Source: Pseudomonas yamanorum (GTDB lineage Bacteria > Pseudomonadota > Gammaproteobacteria > Pseudomonadales > Pseudomonadaceae). From it: a stretch of 64,000 nt of DNA. A program made the position numbers and the translations under genes. The notes below the pieces were generated by a model that saw only the letters and a list, made by a program, of their open reading frames with translations, was not told the DNA's origin and ran no database searches. Below, one piece after another: positions 47,963 to 55,938 of the stretch. Numbering within the stretch: the first letter of the stretch is position 1; each line of letters starts with the position of its first letter. Where the stretch lies: the NCBI RefSeq assembly GCF_013386765.1, contig NZ_JACARE010000001.1, positions 1 to 64,000 of the forward strand, written 5' to 3'.

Positions 47963-48460
47963 TTATGGCGCCGGTGGTACCCGCGGAACACTGTCGAACA
48001 CCACGACCATGCTGGTGGTGAACAGGCCGTTTTGGGTGTCTGCGGGTTTGGCAGGCGTGATCACCATGTCGGCCTGGGTGCCAGGAGTCGACGATGCATC
48101 ATCGACCACTTGCTTCGACGTACCGTCCAGCGTAACGCCGTTGAAGGTGGTGGTCAGCGCGATTGCACTGCTGCCATTGGACAGCGATGCCGGGCCGCCT
48201 TCGATGTACGCCGCGATGTGGCCATCGGTGTTTTTCACATCGTAGACAGCGCGCAAGGTGTTCAAATTGCCCGTGATGGTGTTGTAGTCCATGGTTTCCG
48301 CGACACCGAAGCTCGGATCGCGAGGCTGGGCATGGAACTGCTTGGTGGGGATGTTTGCAGAGATGTTGATGGTGCTGGTGGCTTCGCCCGCAGCAAAGAC
48401 ACTGCCGACACCCAGCAGCGAGACGGCCAGGGAAGCGGCGATTACCGAAGTTTTGAACAT
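47963..48460 (-). CDS. CS1-type fimbrial major subunit (CblA-like)
   Basis: The 165-residue protein has a signal peptide (MFKTSVIAASLAVSLLGVGSVFA) followed by the CS1/CblA subunit pattern: TINISANIPTKQFHAQPRDPSF as donor strand, MDYNTITGNLNTLRAVYDVKN in the middle, and VTLDGTSKQVV. It is expected to be the repeating shaft subunit, joined by donor-strand exchange. The ATG at 48460 is chosen for the signal peptide; the longer frame to 48628 has Cys-rich unconserved codons. It is the first gene of the fimbrial operon, with a 447-base AT-rich upstream gap. Confidence 0.9.
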   Translation of the reverse strand: MFKTSVIAASLAVSLLGVGSVFAAGEATSTINISANIPTKQFHAQPRDPSFGVAETMDYNTITGNLNTLRAVYDVKNTDGHIAAYIEGGPASLSNGSSAIALTTTFNGVTLDGTSKQVVDDASSTPGTQADMVITPAKPADTQNGLFTTSMVVVFDSVPRVPPAP

Positions 48461-48907
48461 GTCTAAGTACCTGTAGATTTCAGTTTGAGAGTGCGTGAAC
48501 AGCCGAGGGGCTGGTTGAACGCCACAACAGTATCTACAAGAACTTGGAAAGATTAAGTCGGGCAACTCCGATAAACACGTAGCCAAATAATACAATTGGC
48601 CAGTTGAAAAAAACCGGAATACGAACAAAGCCCGTCATTGACCGTAAGAACTAGACTACATGACAGTTTTGTTAGTCATGGAATCACCTGTAAGCAAAAT
48701 ACTACAAGCCTCTCTAGTTTGCACAATACATAAATACATGAGCACTTTGGTTCTACTTACTTGCTCCCTGTATAGATCAGTTGGTGATTCTTTGACGGCC
48801 TTAGTTCCATTTTTTGCCATCCTGCCTTCGACCGCTCGTCAGGTGAGCTTGCCCGCCACAAAAGATATATCTTAAGTTATGTCTAACCAAACGAGAGAGC
48901 ATTGACC
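48461..48907. promoter_or_regulatory. AT-rich divergent region between fimbriae and PadR genes
   Basis: This 447-base gap is more AT-rich than its surroundings and has no convincing gene; a 71-residue frame (48660-48875) has no family likeness or ribosome binding site of note. It must contain the fimbrial promoter (minus) and PadR promoter (plus). An inverted repeat GCCAA-N9-TTGGC is at 48582-48600, about 120 bases before the pilin start. Confidence 0.45.
48862..48873. promoter_or_regulatory. Palindrome before the PadR gene, likely operator
   Basis: AAGATATATCTT is a perfect 12-bp palindrome 34 bases upstream of the PadR-family start. PadR proteins generally bind short AT-rich palindromes and repress their own operon, so this is a natural autoregulatory site. 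Confidence 0.55.
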
Positions 48908-49480
48908 ATGAGAGACCCTCATTCCCACCGCCCCCACGGTGACGGCCGCGACGGCTTCGAAAAACGCCCGGGCCGCGAACGCGGCGGCCGCGGCCCACGG
49001 GTCTTCGCCCCCGGCGACCTGAAACTGCTGTTGCTGGCGTTGATCGCCGAACAGCCGTGCCACGGCTACGACCTGATCCGCCAGATCGAAGGCCTGTTCG
49101 ACGGCGCCTACAGCCCCAGCCCCGGCGTGATCTACCCGACCCTGACGTTCCTTGAAGAAAGCGAACTGGTCACCGGCGACGCCGAGGGCGGAAAAAAACG
49201 CTACACAATCACCGACGCCGGACGTCTTTCCTTAAGTGAGCAAGCCATTGCCCTGGAAGGCGTACGCATGCGTATCGACGTGAGCAAGCGCTCCCTGCGC
49301 GGCCACGATCGCCCCGCCGAAATTCACGAGGCGGTGCACAACCTGCGCCATGCGCTGCAGTTGCACCACGGACGCTGGAGCCCGGAAGAAATCGTCCGGG
49401 TGGCCGCCCTGCTCAACACCACGGCCCAGGCCATCGTCGACGGCCCGGCTGTTCAACCCGTACCGGAGCAAGCCCAATGA
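48908..49480 (+). CDS. PadR-family regulator, YqjI-like
   Basis: The 190-residue protein has a His- and Arg/Gly-rich N-terminal extension (MRDPHSHRPHGDG) of about 35 residues, followed by a PadR winged helix: LKLLLLALIAEQPCHGYDLIRQIEGLF, SPGVIYPTLTFLEESELV and GKKRYTITDAG. The C-terminal region is helical. E. coli YqjI has the same plan and responds to nickel through its His-rich tail, repressing the ferric reductase gene yqjH. Here the next gene encodes exactly such a reductase, starting within the last codon of this one (ATGA). Metal-responsive repression is thus likely. Confidence 0.85.
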   Translation: MRDPHSHRPHGDGRDGFEKRPGRERGGRGPRVFAPGDLKLLLLALIAEQPCHGYDLIRQIEGLFDGAYSPSPGVIYPTLTFLEESELVTGDAEGGKKRYTITDAGRLSLSEQAIALEGVRMRIDVSKRSLRGHDRPAEIHEAVHNLRHALQLHHGRWSPEEIVRVAALLNTTAQAIVDGPAVQPVPEQAQ

Positions 49481-50247
49481 CTGAACCCAACAAACTCGAA
49501 ATCCACCGCGTCATGCACGAGATCAAACGCCGCCGCCTGGAGGTGCTGAGGGTTAAGGACATCACCCCGCGCATGCGCCGCATCACTGTGGGCGGCCCCG
49601 AGTTGACGGGGTTTGTGAGCCTGGGCAGCGACGATCACATCAAGCTGCTGTTCCCGCAGAACGCCGCCGAAGTGGCGGCGCTGGAGAGCCCGACGTTCAG
49701 TATCAAGGATGCCGAGGACCTCGCCATGCGCGACTACACCCCGCGTCGCATCGACCTGGCGAACAACGAGCTGGACATCGACTTCGTGCTGCACGGCGAC
49801 GGCCCTGCGTCCACCTGGGCCGATCAGGTTCAAGTCGGCCAGCGCCTGTACATCGGCGGGCCACGGGGCTCGTTGATCGTGCCGGATATCTTCGACAGCT
49901 ACCTGCTGATCGGCGATGAAACCGCACTGCCCGCCATCGGCCGTCGTCTGGACGAATTGCCGGCCGGGCGCATGGTGTTGGCCGTGGTTGAAATCGCGAA
50001 TGCGGCGGAACAGCAGACACTGAACAGTGCTGCCGATGTGGAAGTGATCTGGGTAATACGCGGCCAGGATGACTTGGTGGAAACAGTGCGTAACCTGGCC
50101 CTGCCGAGCGGTTCGCTGTACAGCTTCGTCGCCACCGAAGCCAAGCTGTCACGCCAGGTACGGCGGGTGCTGCTGGACACGCACCAGATCAATGAAGACG
50201 CGCTCAAGGCCGTGGGTTACTGGCGCGCCGACGGCAGCGACGAATAA
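49477..50247 (+). CDS. Siderophore-interacting FAD reductase, YqjH/ViuB-like
   Basis: The 256-residue flavoprotein has the siderophore-interacting (SIP) fold. The FAD-binding segment RDYTPRRIDLANNELDIDFVLHG, the phosphate loop GPRGSL, the segment YLLIGDETALPAIGRRLDELP and the late GYWRADGSDE are all typical. Such proteins use NADPH or NADH to reduce ferric siderophores in the cytoplasm and release iron. Its start overlaps the PadR gene, so the two are co-expressed and probably under control of that regulator. Confidence 0.92.
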   Translation: MTEPNKLEIHRVMHEIKRRRLEVLRVKDITPRMRRITVGGPELTGFVSLGSDDHIKLLFPQNAAEVAALESPTFSIKDAEDLAMRDYTPRRIDLANNELDIDFVLHGDGPASTWADQVQVGQRLYIGGPRGSLIVPDIFDSYLLIGDETALPAIGRRLDELPAGRMVLAVVEIANAAEQQTLNSAADVEVIWVIRGQDDLVETVRNLALPSGSLYSFVATEAKLSRQVRRVLLDTHQINEDALKAVGYWRADGSDE

Positions 50248-50249
50248 CC

Positions 50250-50343
50250 TGTGGCGAGGGAGCTTGCTCCCGTTGGGCTGCGCAGCAGCCCCAAAAGCTT
50301 AGGGCCGCTACGCGCCCCAACGGGAGCAAGCTCCCTCGCCACA
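50250..50343. repeat. REP inverted pair
   Basis: TGTGGCGAGGGAGCTTGC starts the left arm and the exact complement ends the right arm at 50343, directly next to the stop of the convergent Pr6Pr gene. No ladder units are present here, so this is the basic form of the element. Confidence 0.9.
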
Positions 50344-50973
50344 TTAACCGCGTGGTCTGGCTAGAAATTTATCCAGCCCCACCACGGCCAACGCCACCAG
50401 CACGAACCCCGCCAGAATCCCCCCGGCATTGATAAACACCTGTGGATAACCCAGCGTGTCCACATCAATGAACGGGTACTGATACAGCCCCCACACATAC
50501 CCGCGCAACAACGCATAGGCGAAGTACACCAGCGGGTAAATCACCCACAGCCCGATGTGCCTGAGCCGCAGGCTGCCCTTGGGCACGCAGCACCACCAAT
50601 ACACCACGAACACCAGCGGCATCACGTCGTGCAGCAACTCGTCCGCCACAAACTGCACGCCCGCAGGCGCCCACATATGCCGCAGCAACAGGCTGTAGGC
50701 GAGGCTGACCACGACGATACTCACGGCAATCCCACTGCTCACCACGGGCCCGAGAAAAAACCGGCTCGCCGCGGTTTGGCGTTGCACCCAGGCATGGGTC
50801 AACACCACCGCCACCAGGGTGTTGGTGAGCACGGTGAAGAAGCTGAAAAAATTCACCAGGCCTGGCAACAGGCTGGCGCCATCGATCCAGCGGAAATAGA
50901 AAATGATGTACTGCTGCAGCGCCAGGCCAGCCCAACCGCCGAGGGCTGCCAGGCCGATAAGGTGACGTTTCAC
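50344..50973 (-). CDS. Pr6Pr family membrane protein
   Basis: The 209-residue protein has six predicted membrane segments and the family pattern: FFSFFTVLTNTLVAVVL in the second helix, DELLHDVMPLVFVVYWW in the middle, and YPLVYFAYALLRG followed by WGLYQYPFIDV. Pr6Pr relates to the FAR-17a/AIG1 superfamily, but the bacterial function is not established. It starts right after the VF530 gene on the same strand (2-base gap), so the pair forms an operon. Confidence 0.85.
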   Translation of the reverse strand: MKRHLIGLAALGGWAGLALQQYIIFYFRWIDGASLLPGLVNFFSFFTVLTNTLVAVVLTHAWVQRQTAASRFFLGPVVSSGIAVSIVVVSLAYSLLLRHMWAPAGVQFVADELLHDVMPLVFVVYWWCCVPKGSLRLRHIGLWVIYPLVYFAYALLRGYVWGLYQYPFIDVDTLGYPQVFINAGGILAGFVLVALAVVGLDKFLARPRG

Positions 50974-50974
50974 C

Positions 50975-51211
50975 TCAGTCCTCGACCGGCCGTTTGGTGC
51001 GCATCAACTTCACGTACAAGCCTTCGACCTTCTCCCGTGCCCACGGCGTCTTGCGCAGGAACGACAGGCTCGACTTGATGCTTGGGTCACTGGAAAAACA
51101 GCGGATGTTGATGCGCTCGGCCAGGCCTTCCCATTGGTAATGCGCCACCAGTGCGGTGAGGACCTGTTCCAGGGTGACGCCGTGCAGTGGGTCTTTGTTT
51201 GTCGCGGTCAT
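50975..51211 (-). CDS. VF530 (DUF2132) family DNA-binding-like protein
   Basis: This 78-residue protein fits the VF530 family: [32 protein letters not shown] near the start, then [26 protein letters not shown]. The fold is a small helical one thought to bind DNA, with unknown role. It precedes the Pr6Pr gene. Confidence 0.88.
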   Translation of the reverse strand: MTATNKDPLHGVTLEQVLTALVAHYQWEGLAERINIRCFSSDPSIKSSLSFLRKTPWAREKVEGLYVKLMRTKRPVED

Positions 51212-51306
51212 GCCGGGCCTTTTGCAAAAAAGAAGAAAACGAAGCCGCGCACCTTAGCGGACGGGCCGGGCCGGTGGAAGCACCGCTTTAACTGTAGACG
51301 CATAAA

Positions 51307-51393
51307 CCTGTAGGAGCCGGCTTGCCGGCGATGGCGGTCTGGAGCCCTGCAGCGCTCACGGGAACGCCATCGCCGGCAAGCCGGCTCCTACAG
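51307..51393. repeat. REP inverted pair, second sequence family
   Basis: CTGTAGGAGCCGGCTTGCCG begins the left arm; the complement ends near 51393 with a loop around 51338-51364. The core GGAGCCGGCTTGCCGGCGAT differs from the main REP family of this window, so another RAYT lineage probably spread it. Confidence 0.85.
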
Positions 51394-51433
51394 GGTTTTC
51401 GGGAAAGTTCCCCTTGGCAGGGAAAAAAGTGAT

Positions 51434-51446
51434 GTTATATTGTAAC
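51434..51446. promoter_or_regulatory. Probable Zur operator upstream of the ZnuD-like gene
   Basis: GTTATATTGTAAC lies 76 bases before the receptor start. It differs from the site before rpmE2 (GTTATACAGTAAC) only in two central bases and matches the GTTAT-N3-ATAAC-type pattern except for one base. Two zinc-linked genes carrying the same operator supports Zur control. Confidence 0.7.
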
Positions 51447-51521
51447 GATAACTATCAAAGGGTATCGAATCCCTTACCGTCTTCAGCCTTCTCTTTTTTG
51501 CCGTTTGCCAAGGAACGACCG

Positions 51522-53540
51522 ATGTCCCTCTCTTCTCTCTGGCGCCTCACCCCGCTGGCCGCCGCCCTGTTGATCACCTCCCAGGCCAACGCCCTGGAGC
51601 TGCAACCCCAAGTCATCACCGGCAACCCGTTGGGCAGCGAAACCCTCGCCTCGCCCACCACTGTGTTGGAAGGCGATGACCTGACCCTGCAACAAAAAGG
51701 CAGCCTGGGTGAAACCCTGAACAAGCAGCCCGGCGTGTCTTCGTCGTACTTCGGCCCGGGTGCCAGCCGGCCGATCATTCGTGGCCAGGATGGCGACCGC
51801 ATTCGCCTCCTGCGCAACGGCGTCGGCGCGCTGGACGCTTCGTCGCTGTCCTATGACCACGCCGTGCCGCTGGACCCGGTCAACGTCGACCGCATCGAAA
51901 TCGTGCGCGGCCCGGCCGCCCTGCTGTATGGCGGCAGCGCCATCGGCGGCGTGGTCAACACCTTCGACAACCGCATCCCCACCGAAGCCATCGAAGGCAT
52001 CCACGGTGCCGGTGAATTGCGCTACGGCGGCGCCGACACCACCCGCAGCAGCGCCGGCAAACTGGAAGCCGGCAACGGCACCTTCGCCCTGCACCTGGAC
52101 GCCAGCGCGCGGGAATTCAACGACCTGAAAATCCCCGGCTTTGCCCGCAGCCGCCACGCGCCGGAAAGCGAAGACGGTGAAGGCAAGAACGGCCGCCTGG
52201 GCAACAGCAACGGGCGTCAGGACGGCGGCGCGGTCGGCGGTTCCTACACCTGGGACGACGGTTACGCCGGGCTGTCCTACAGCAACTACGACAGCAACTA
52301 CGGCTCCCCGGCCGAGCAGGACGTGCGCATCCGCATGAAGCAGGATCACTACGCCTTTGCGTCCGAGATCCGTAACCTGCAAGGCCCGTTCACCTCGGTC
52401 AAACTCGACGCCGGGTACACCGACTACAAGCACATGGAAATCGAAGGCGGCGAGACCGGCACCACCTTCAAGAACAAGGGCTACGAAGCCCGGGTTGAAG
52501 CACGGCACCTGCCAATCGGGCCGTTCAACGGCGTGGTGGGCGCGCAGGTCAGCCGCAATGAATTCTCGGCCCTGGGTGAAGAAGCCTTCGTGCCGCAGAC
52601 CGACACCAATGCCGGCGCGCTGTTTATCCTCGAAGAAATGCAGGCCACCGAGCGCCTCAAGCTGAGCCTCGGCGGGCGCCTGGAACACACCAACGTCGAC
52701 CCGGACGGCAAAGGCAACGAGCGCTTCGCCAATGCCAACAAGTCCGCCGACTTCACCGCCGGCAGCCTGTCGTCCGGCGCGGTGTATACGCTGACGCCGA
52801 TCTGGTCCCTGGCCGCCACACTCGGCTACACCGAACGCGCCCCGACGTTCTACGAGCTGTATGCCAACGGCGCCCACGTTGCCACCGGCACCTACGAACT
52901 GGGGGACGCCAACCTGTCGAAGGAAAAAGCCGTGTCCAGCGACCTGGCACTGCGCTTTGACAATGGCACCCACAAGGGCAGCTTCGGGGTGTTCTACAGC
53001 CACTTCTCCAACTACATCGGCCTGCTGGGCAGCGGCCGTACCTTGAATGACGAAGGCGAGGAAGACGCCGGCGGCATCCCTGAGTACAAATACTCCGGCG
53101 TGCGCGCGCGTTTCGCAGGGTTTGAAGCCCAGGACCACATCAAGCTGGGAGAAGGCGCCTACGGCAAGTTCGCGCTGGAGCTGTCGGGTGATTACACCCG
53201 CGCTACCAACCTGGACACGGGTGAAGCGTTGCCACGGATTGCGCCGTTGCGTTTGAACAGCGGCTTGTTGTGGGAGCTGGATCGCTGGCAGGCGCGGATT
53301 GATGTGGAGCATGCGGCGGGCCAGGGCCGGGTGCCGGATAACGAAAGCGGCACCGACGGCTACACCACCTTGGGTGCCAGCGCCGGCTACCGCTTCAATG
53401 TCGGCGGCAGCCAGTGGCTGGCGTTTGTGAACGGTGAGAACCTGACGAACCAGACCGTGCGGTATGCCAGTTCGATCCTGCGGGACATTGCCCCGGCACC
53501 GGGGCGGAGTGTGCAGGTGGGTCTGCGTACCACCTTTTAA
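51522..53540 (+). CDS. znuD: TonB-dependent zinc receptor, ZnuD-like
   Basis: The 672-residue outer-membrane protein has a signal peptide (MSLSSLWRLTPLAAALLITSQANA), a plug domain (about 35-160, with SLGETLNKQPGVSSSYFGPGASRPIIRGQDGDRIRLL and IEIVRGPAALLYGGSAIGGVVN) and a 22-strand-type barrel ending in VQVGLRTTF with a terminal aromatic residue. Plug sequence and length fit the ZnuD group (PA0781 in P. aeruginosa), which imports zinc, sometimes bound to haem. The ATG at 51522 has AAGGAACG upstream; the frame is open from 51414 but would precede the operator. The gene is single. Confidence 0.88.
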   Translation: MSLSSLWRLTPLAAALLITSQANALELQPQVITGNPLGSETLASPTTVLEGDDLTLQQKGSLGETLNKQPGVSSSYFGPGASRPIIRGQDGDRIRLLRNGVGALDASSLSYDHAVPLDPVNVDRIEIVRGPAALLYGGSAIGGVVNTFDNRIPTEAIEGIHGAGELRYGGADTTRSSAGKLEAGNGTFALHLDASAREFNDLKIPGFARSRHAPESEDGEGKNGRLGNSNGRQDGGAVGGSYTWDDGYAGLSYSNYDSNYGSPAEQDVRIRMKQDHYAFASEIRNLQGPFTSVKLDAGYTDYKHMEIEGGETGTTFKNKGYEARVEARHLPIGPFNGVVGAQVSRNEFSALGEEAFVPQTDTNAGALFILEEMQATERLKLSLGGRLEHTNVDPDGKGNERFANANKSADFTAGSLSSGAVYTLTPIWSLAATLGYTERAPTFYELYANGAHVATGTYELGDANLSKEKAVSSDLALRFDNGTHKGSFGVFYSHFSNYIGLLGSGRTLNDEGEEDAGGIPEYKYSGVRARFAGFEAQDHIKLGEGAYGKFALELSGDYTRATNLDTGEALPRIAPLRLNSGLLWELDRWQARIDVEHAAGQGRVPDNESGTDGYTTLGASAGYRFNVGGSQWLAFVNGENLTNQTVRYASSILRDIAPAPGRSVQVGLRTTF

Positions 53541-53557
53541 AAGCTGATTGAAACCTC

Positions 53558-53651
53558 TGTGGCGAGGGAGCTTGCTCCCGCTGGAGTGCGTAGCGCTCCC
53601 ACTATTTTGGGGCCGCTGCGCAGCCCAGCGGGAGCAAGCTCCCTCGCCACA
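53558..53651. repeat. REP inverted pair
   Basis: The arms TGTGGCGAGGGAGCTTGCTC (53558 onward) and its complement (to 53651) flank a loop with a secondary stem GGAGTGCG-TAGCGCTCC. It separates the znuD gene from the convergent five-haem cytochrome gene. Confidence 0.88.
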
Positions 53652-53689
53652 ATAAGCACCTTTGCTACAGTCGCGGTGCTAACGCTTAG

Positions 53690-55714
53690 CTAGTACCGCG
53701 CATCCACCGGCTTGCCCCCCTTCGGCCAATCCTTCACCTTGTCCGGGAAATCCGGGCGAGGTTGTTGGGAGAAGTACGCCGCCACATCCACCGCCTCCTG
53801 ATCCGACAAACCGCCCTGCCCCAACGGGAATTTTTCGTGGAAGCCGATCGGCATATTGCGTTTGACGAACGCCGCCGCCGTATACAACCGCGCCATCCCC
53901 GCCCCGATATTGAACGACTGCTCGCCCCACAACGGCGGGTACACCAACTCGCCATCCGCCCGCGTCAAACCCTGGCCATTGTCGCCATGGCACACCGCGC
54001 ATTGCCTGGCGTACACCTGCTTGCCATTCTCCATGTCCGGCTTGATCGCCGGGTCGACCTTGCCTACTCCGCGCCCCGCCACTTTGTCTTCCGGTTTAGT
54101 GTTGTTTTTCATCCAGTCGAAATAAGCCACCATCGCCTGCATATCTGCCGATTCCGGGGGCAATGGCTTGCCGTTCATCGAGCGCCGGAAGCAGCCGTTG
54201 ATCCGCTCTTCCAGGCTCACCACCTTGCCCGCACGCGGCGCATAGCTGGGAAAAAACGCCGAGACGCCCACAAACGGCGAACCATCCGCCACGGTACCTG
54301 CGTTGAGATGGCAACTGGTGCAGTTCAGCGAGTTGCCAACGTTAGTGGGCAGCAGCTCCTTGGTTTGCAGGTGCAAGCGCATGCCGCGTACCACCTGATC
54401 AGCATTCGGCGCCGCCAACAATTCAGCCAGGCGCGGGGTTTCAAACGCTGAAGAATCAGTGGTGACCGGGTTGAGCTGGCCGCGCATTTTTTTCACTTGG
54501 GCAGCCGTGATGGGCGTGCCTTCGTTGCCCCAACTGCTGCGCACAAAGCTGAGGATTTCAGCGATCTCCTGATCCGCCAGCCGGGCAAACCCCGGCATGG
54601 TGTAGACCCGTGGATGGGTCGCCGTCTCTGCGGTTTCCCAGCCGGTAAGGGTGATGTGCAGCAGTGAGGTCGGGTTGTTCGAAGCGACGCCTGGGTTCCC
54701 CGCCAGCCGTGGGAACAAGCCTTTCACCCCGCCCCCGTCGCTGCGGTGGCAGTCGCTGCAGAACTGCATATAACCCAGGCCGCCACGGCTGGTGAACAGG
54801 TCCTGCGGCGGCGCGGCGGGTTCGTGGGCCACGGCGGGCATCGGCAGGTCGTCCTTGCCCGGTGGCAGGGATTTCAAATAGGTCGCGATGGCCGTCAAGT
54901 CGGCATCGGTGAAGTGTTGAGTACTGTGGTGAATCACATCGGCCATGTTGCCTGAGACCGTGGCAAAGCGGTTCTGCCCGGTCTTGAGCAATTGCACGGT
55001 GTCGTCCACCGTCCACAGGTTGCGCAGGCTCAGGGCACGCCAGTGTTCGACGGTCTCCCCGGCCAGGTAATGCCGACCGCTGCGGCCGGCATCGCTCAAG
55101 GCTTTTTCCTGGAACGCGATGCCACGCGGGGTGTGGCAGGAGCCGCAGTGGCCAAGGCCCTGGACCAGATAGGCGCCACGGTTGAGCACTTCATCCTTTG
55201 CGGGGTCAGGCACGAACGCTTGCGTGTCGAGGAACGCAAAATTCCACAACGCCAGGCCCCAGCGCTGGTTGAACGGGAAGCCCATCTCGGCGTCCAGGTT
55301 GGGTTTGCTCACCGGCTCCACGCCCTGCATCAGGTAGGCGAACAAGGCACGCATGTTGTCTTCGCTCATCTTCGCGTAAGACGGATACGGCATCGCCGGG
55401 TACAGGTTCTGCCCCGCCGGCGTCACGCCTTCACGCATTACCCGGTCGAACTGTTCGAAGGTGTACTGGCCGATGCCGGTGTCGCGATCCGGGGTGATGT
55501 TGCTCGAATAAATCGTGCCCATCGGCGTGCTCAGCTCCAGCCCGCCCGCCATGGGCGCGCCTTGCTTGGCGGTGTGGCAGGCGATGCAGTCGCCCAGTTG
55601 GGCAACGTATTTGCCCTGTTCGATCAGCGTGGGGTCGGCTTGGTTGGCGTGCAGGGGTAGAGACAGACACAGCATCACCCCCACAAGGCCCAGACGTGAC
55701 AGGGGAACAATCAT
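53690..55714 (-). CDS. Five-haem cytochrome c, alcohol dehydrogenase subunit/TsdA fusion
   Basis: The 674-residue periplasmic protein has a signal peptide and five CxxCH sites (residues 43-47, 190-194, 319-323, 465-469, 572-576). The first 400 residues match the tri-haem cytochrome c subunit of membrane alcohol and gluconate dehydrogenases. The rest looks like TsdA thiosulfate dehydrogenase/tetrathionate reductase: two haems and the Cys508 of ERINGCFRRS, the cysteine known to ligate the active-site haem in TsdA. The protein may pass electrons from thiosulfate through three further haems to the respiratory chain. The start follows AAAGGA. An Anr-like site lies between it and the divergent aminotransferase gene. 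Confidence 0.8.
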   Translation of the reverse strand: MIVPLSRLGLVGVMLCLSLPLHANQADPTLIEQGKYVAQLGDCIACHTAKQGAPMAGGLELSTPMGTIYSSNITPDRDTGIGQYTFEQFDRVMREGVTPAGQNLYPAMPYPSYAKMSEDNMRALFAYLMQGVEPVSKPNLDAEMGFPFNQRWGLALWNFAFLDTQAFVPDPAKDEVLNRGAYLVQGLGHCGSCHTPRGIAFQEKALSDAGRSGRHYLAGETVEHWRALSLRNLWTVDDTVQLLKTGQNRFATVSGNMADVIHHSTQHFTDADLTAIATYLKSLPPGKDDLPMPAVAHEPAAPPQDLFTSRGGLGYMQFCSDCHRSDGGGVKGLFPRLAGNPGVASNNPTSLLHITLTGWETAETATHPRVYTMPGFARLADQEIAEILSFVRSSWGNEGTPITAAQVKKMRGQLNPVTTDSSAFETPRLAELLAAPNADQVVRGMRLHLQTKELLPTNVGNSLNCTSCHLNAGTVADGSPFVGVSAFFPSYAPRAGKVVSLEERINGCFRRSMNGKPLPPESADMQAMVAYFDWMKNNTKPEDKVAGRGVGKVDPAIKPDMENGKQVYARQCAVCHGDNGQGLTRADGELVYPPLWGEQSFNIGAGMARLYTAAAFVKRNMPIGFHEKFPLGQGGLSDQEAVDVAAYFSQQPRPDFPDKVKDWPKGGKPVDARY

Positions 55715-55853
55715 CGCACTATTCCTTTAATAACCAGGGCCTGGGGTGGTCCCCTCGGCGCCGGTCTGCAATCGTTTTTATTGGGTCATCAGGCGGATAA
55801 CCGGGGCATGGTCAGCCCCAGCTTCGTTGTAGCGGATTTTTTGCGGGCGGCCC

Positions 55854-55867
55854 TTGATGTGGATCAG
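55854..55867. promoter_or_regulatory. Possible Anr/FNR box
   Basis: TTGAT-GTGG-ATCAG matches the Anr/FNR consensus TTGAT-N4-ATCAA at nine of ten conserved bases. It is 140 bases before the cytochrome fusion gene (minus strand) and 72 bases before the aminotransferase (plus strand). A respiratory gene near such a site makes oxygen control plausible. Confidence 0.5.
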
Positions 55868-55938
55868 GCGCGATGTTCTACAGTGGAACTCACGTTGGCT
55901 AATTAACGCGGGCATCGATGTCGGCGAGGAGAGCAAGG

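Noticed and set aside
48660..48875. 71-residue gene between fimbrial and PadR genes
   Set aside because: No ribosome binding site of note and no family likeness; the region is AT-rich regulatory DNA.
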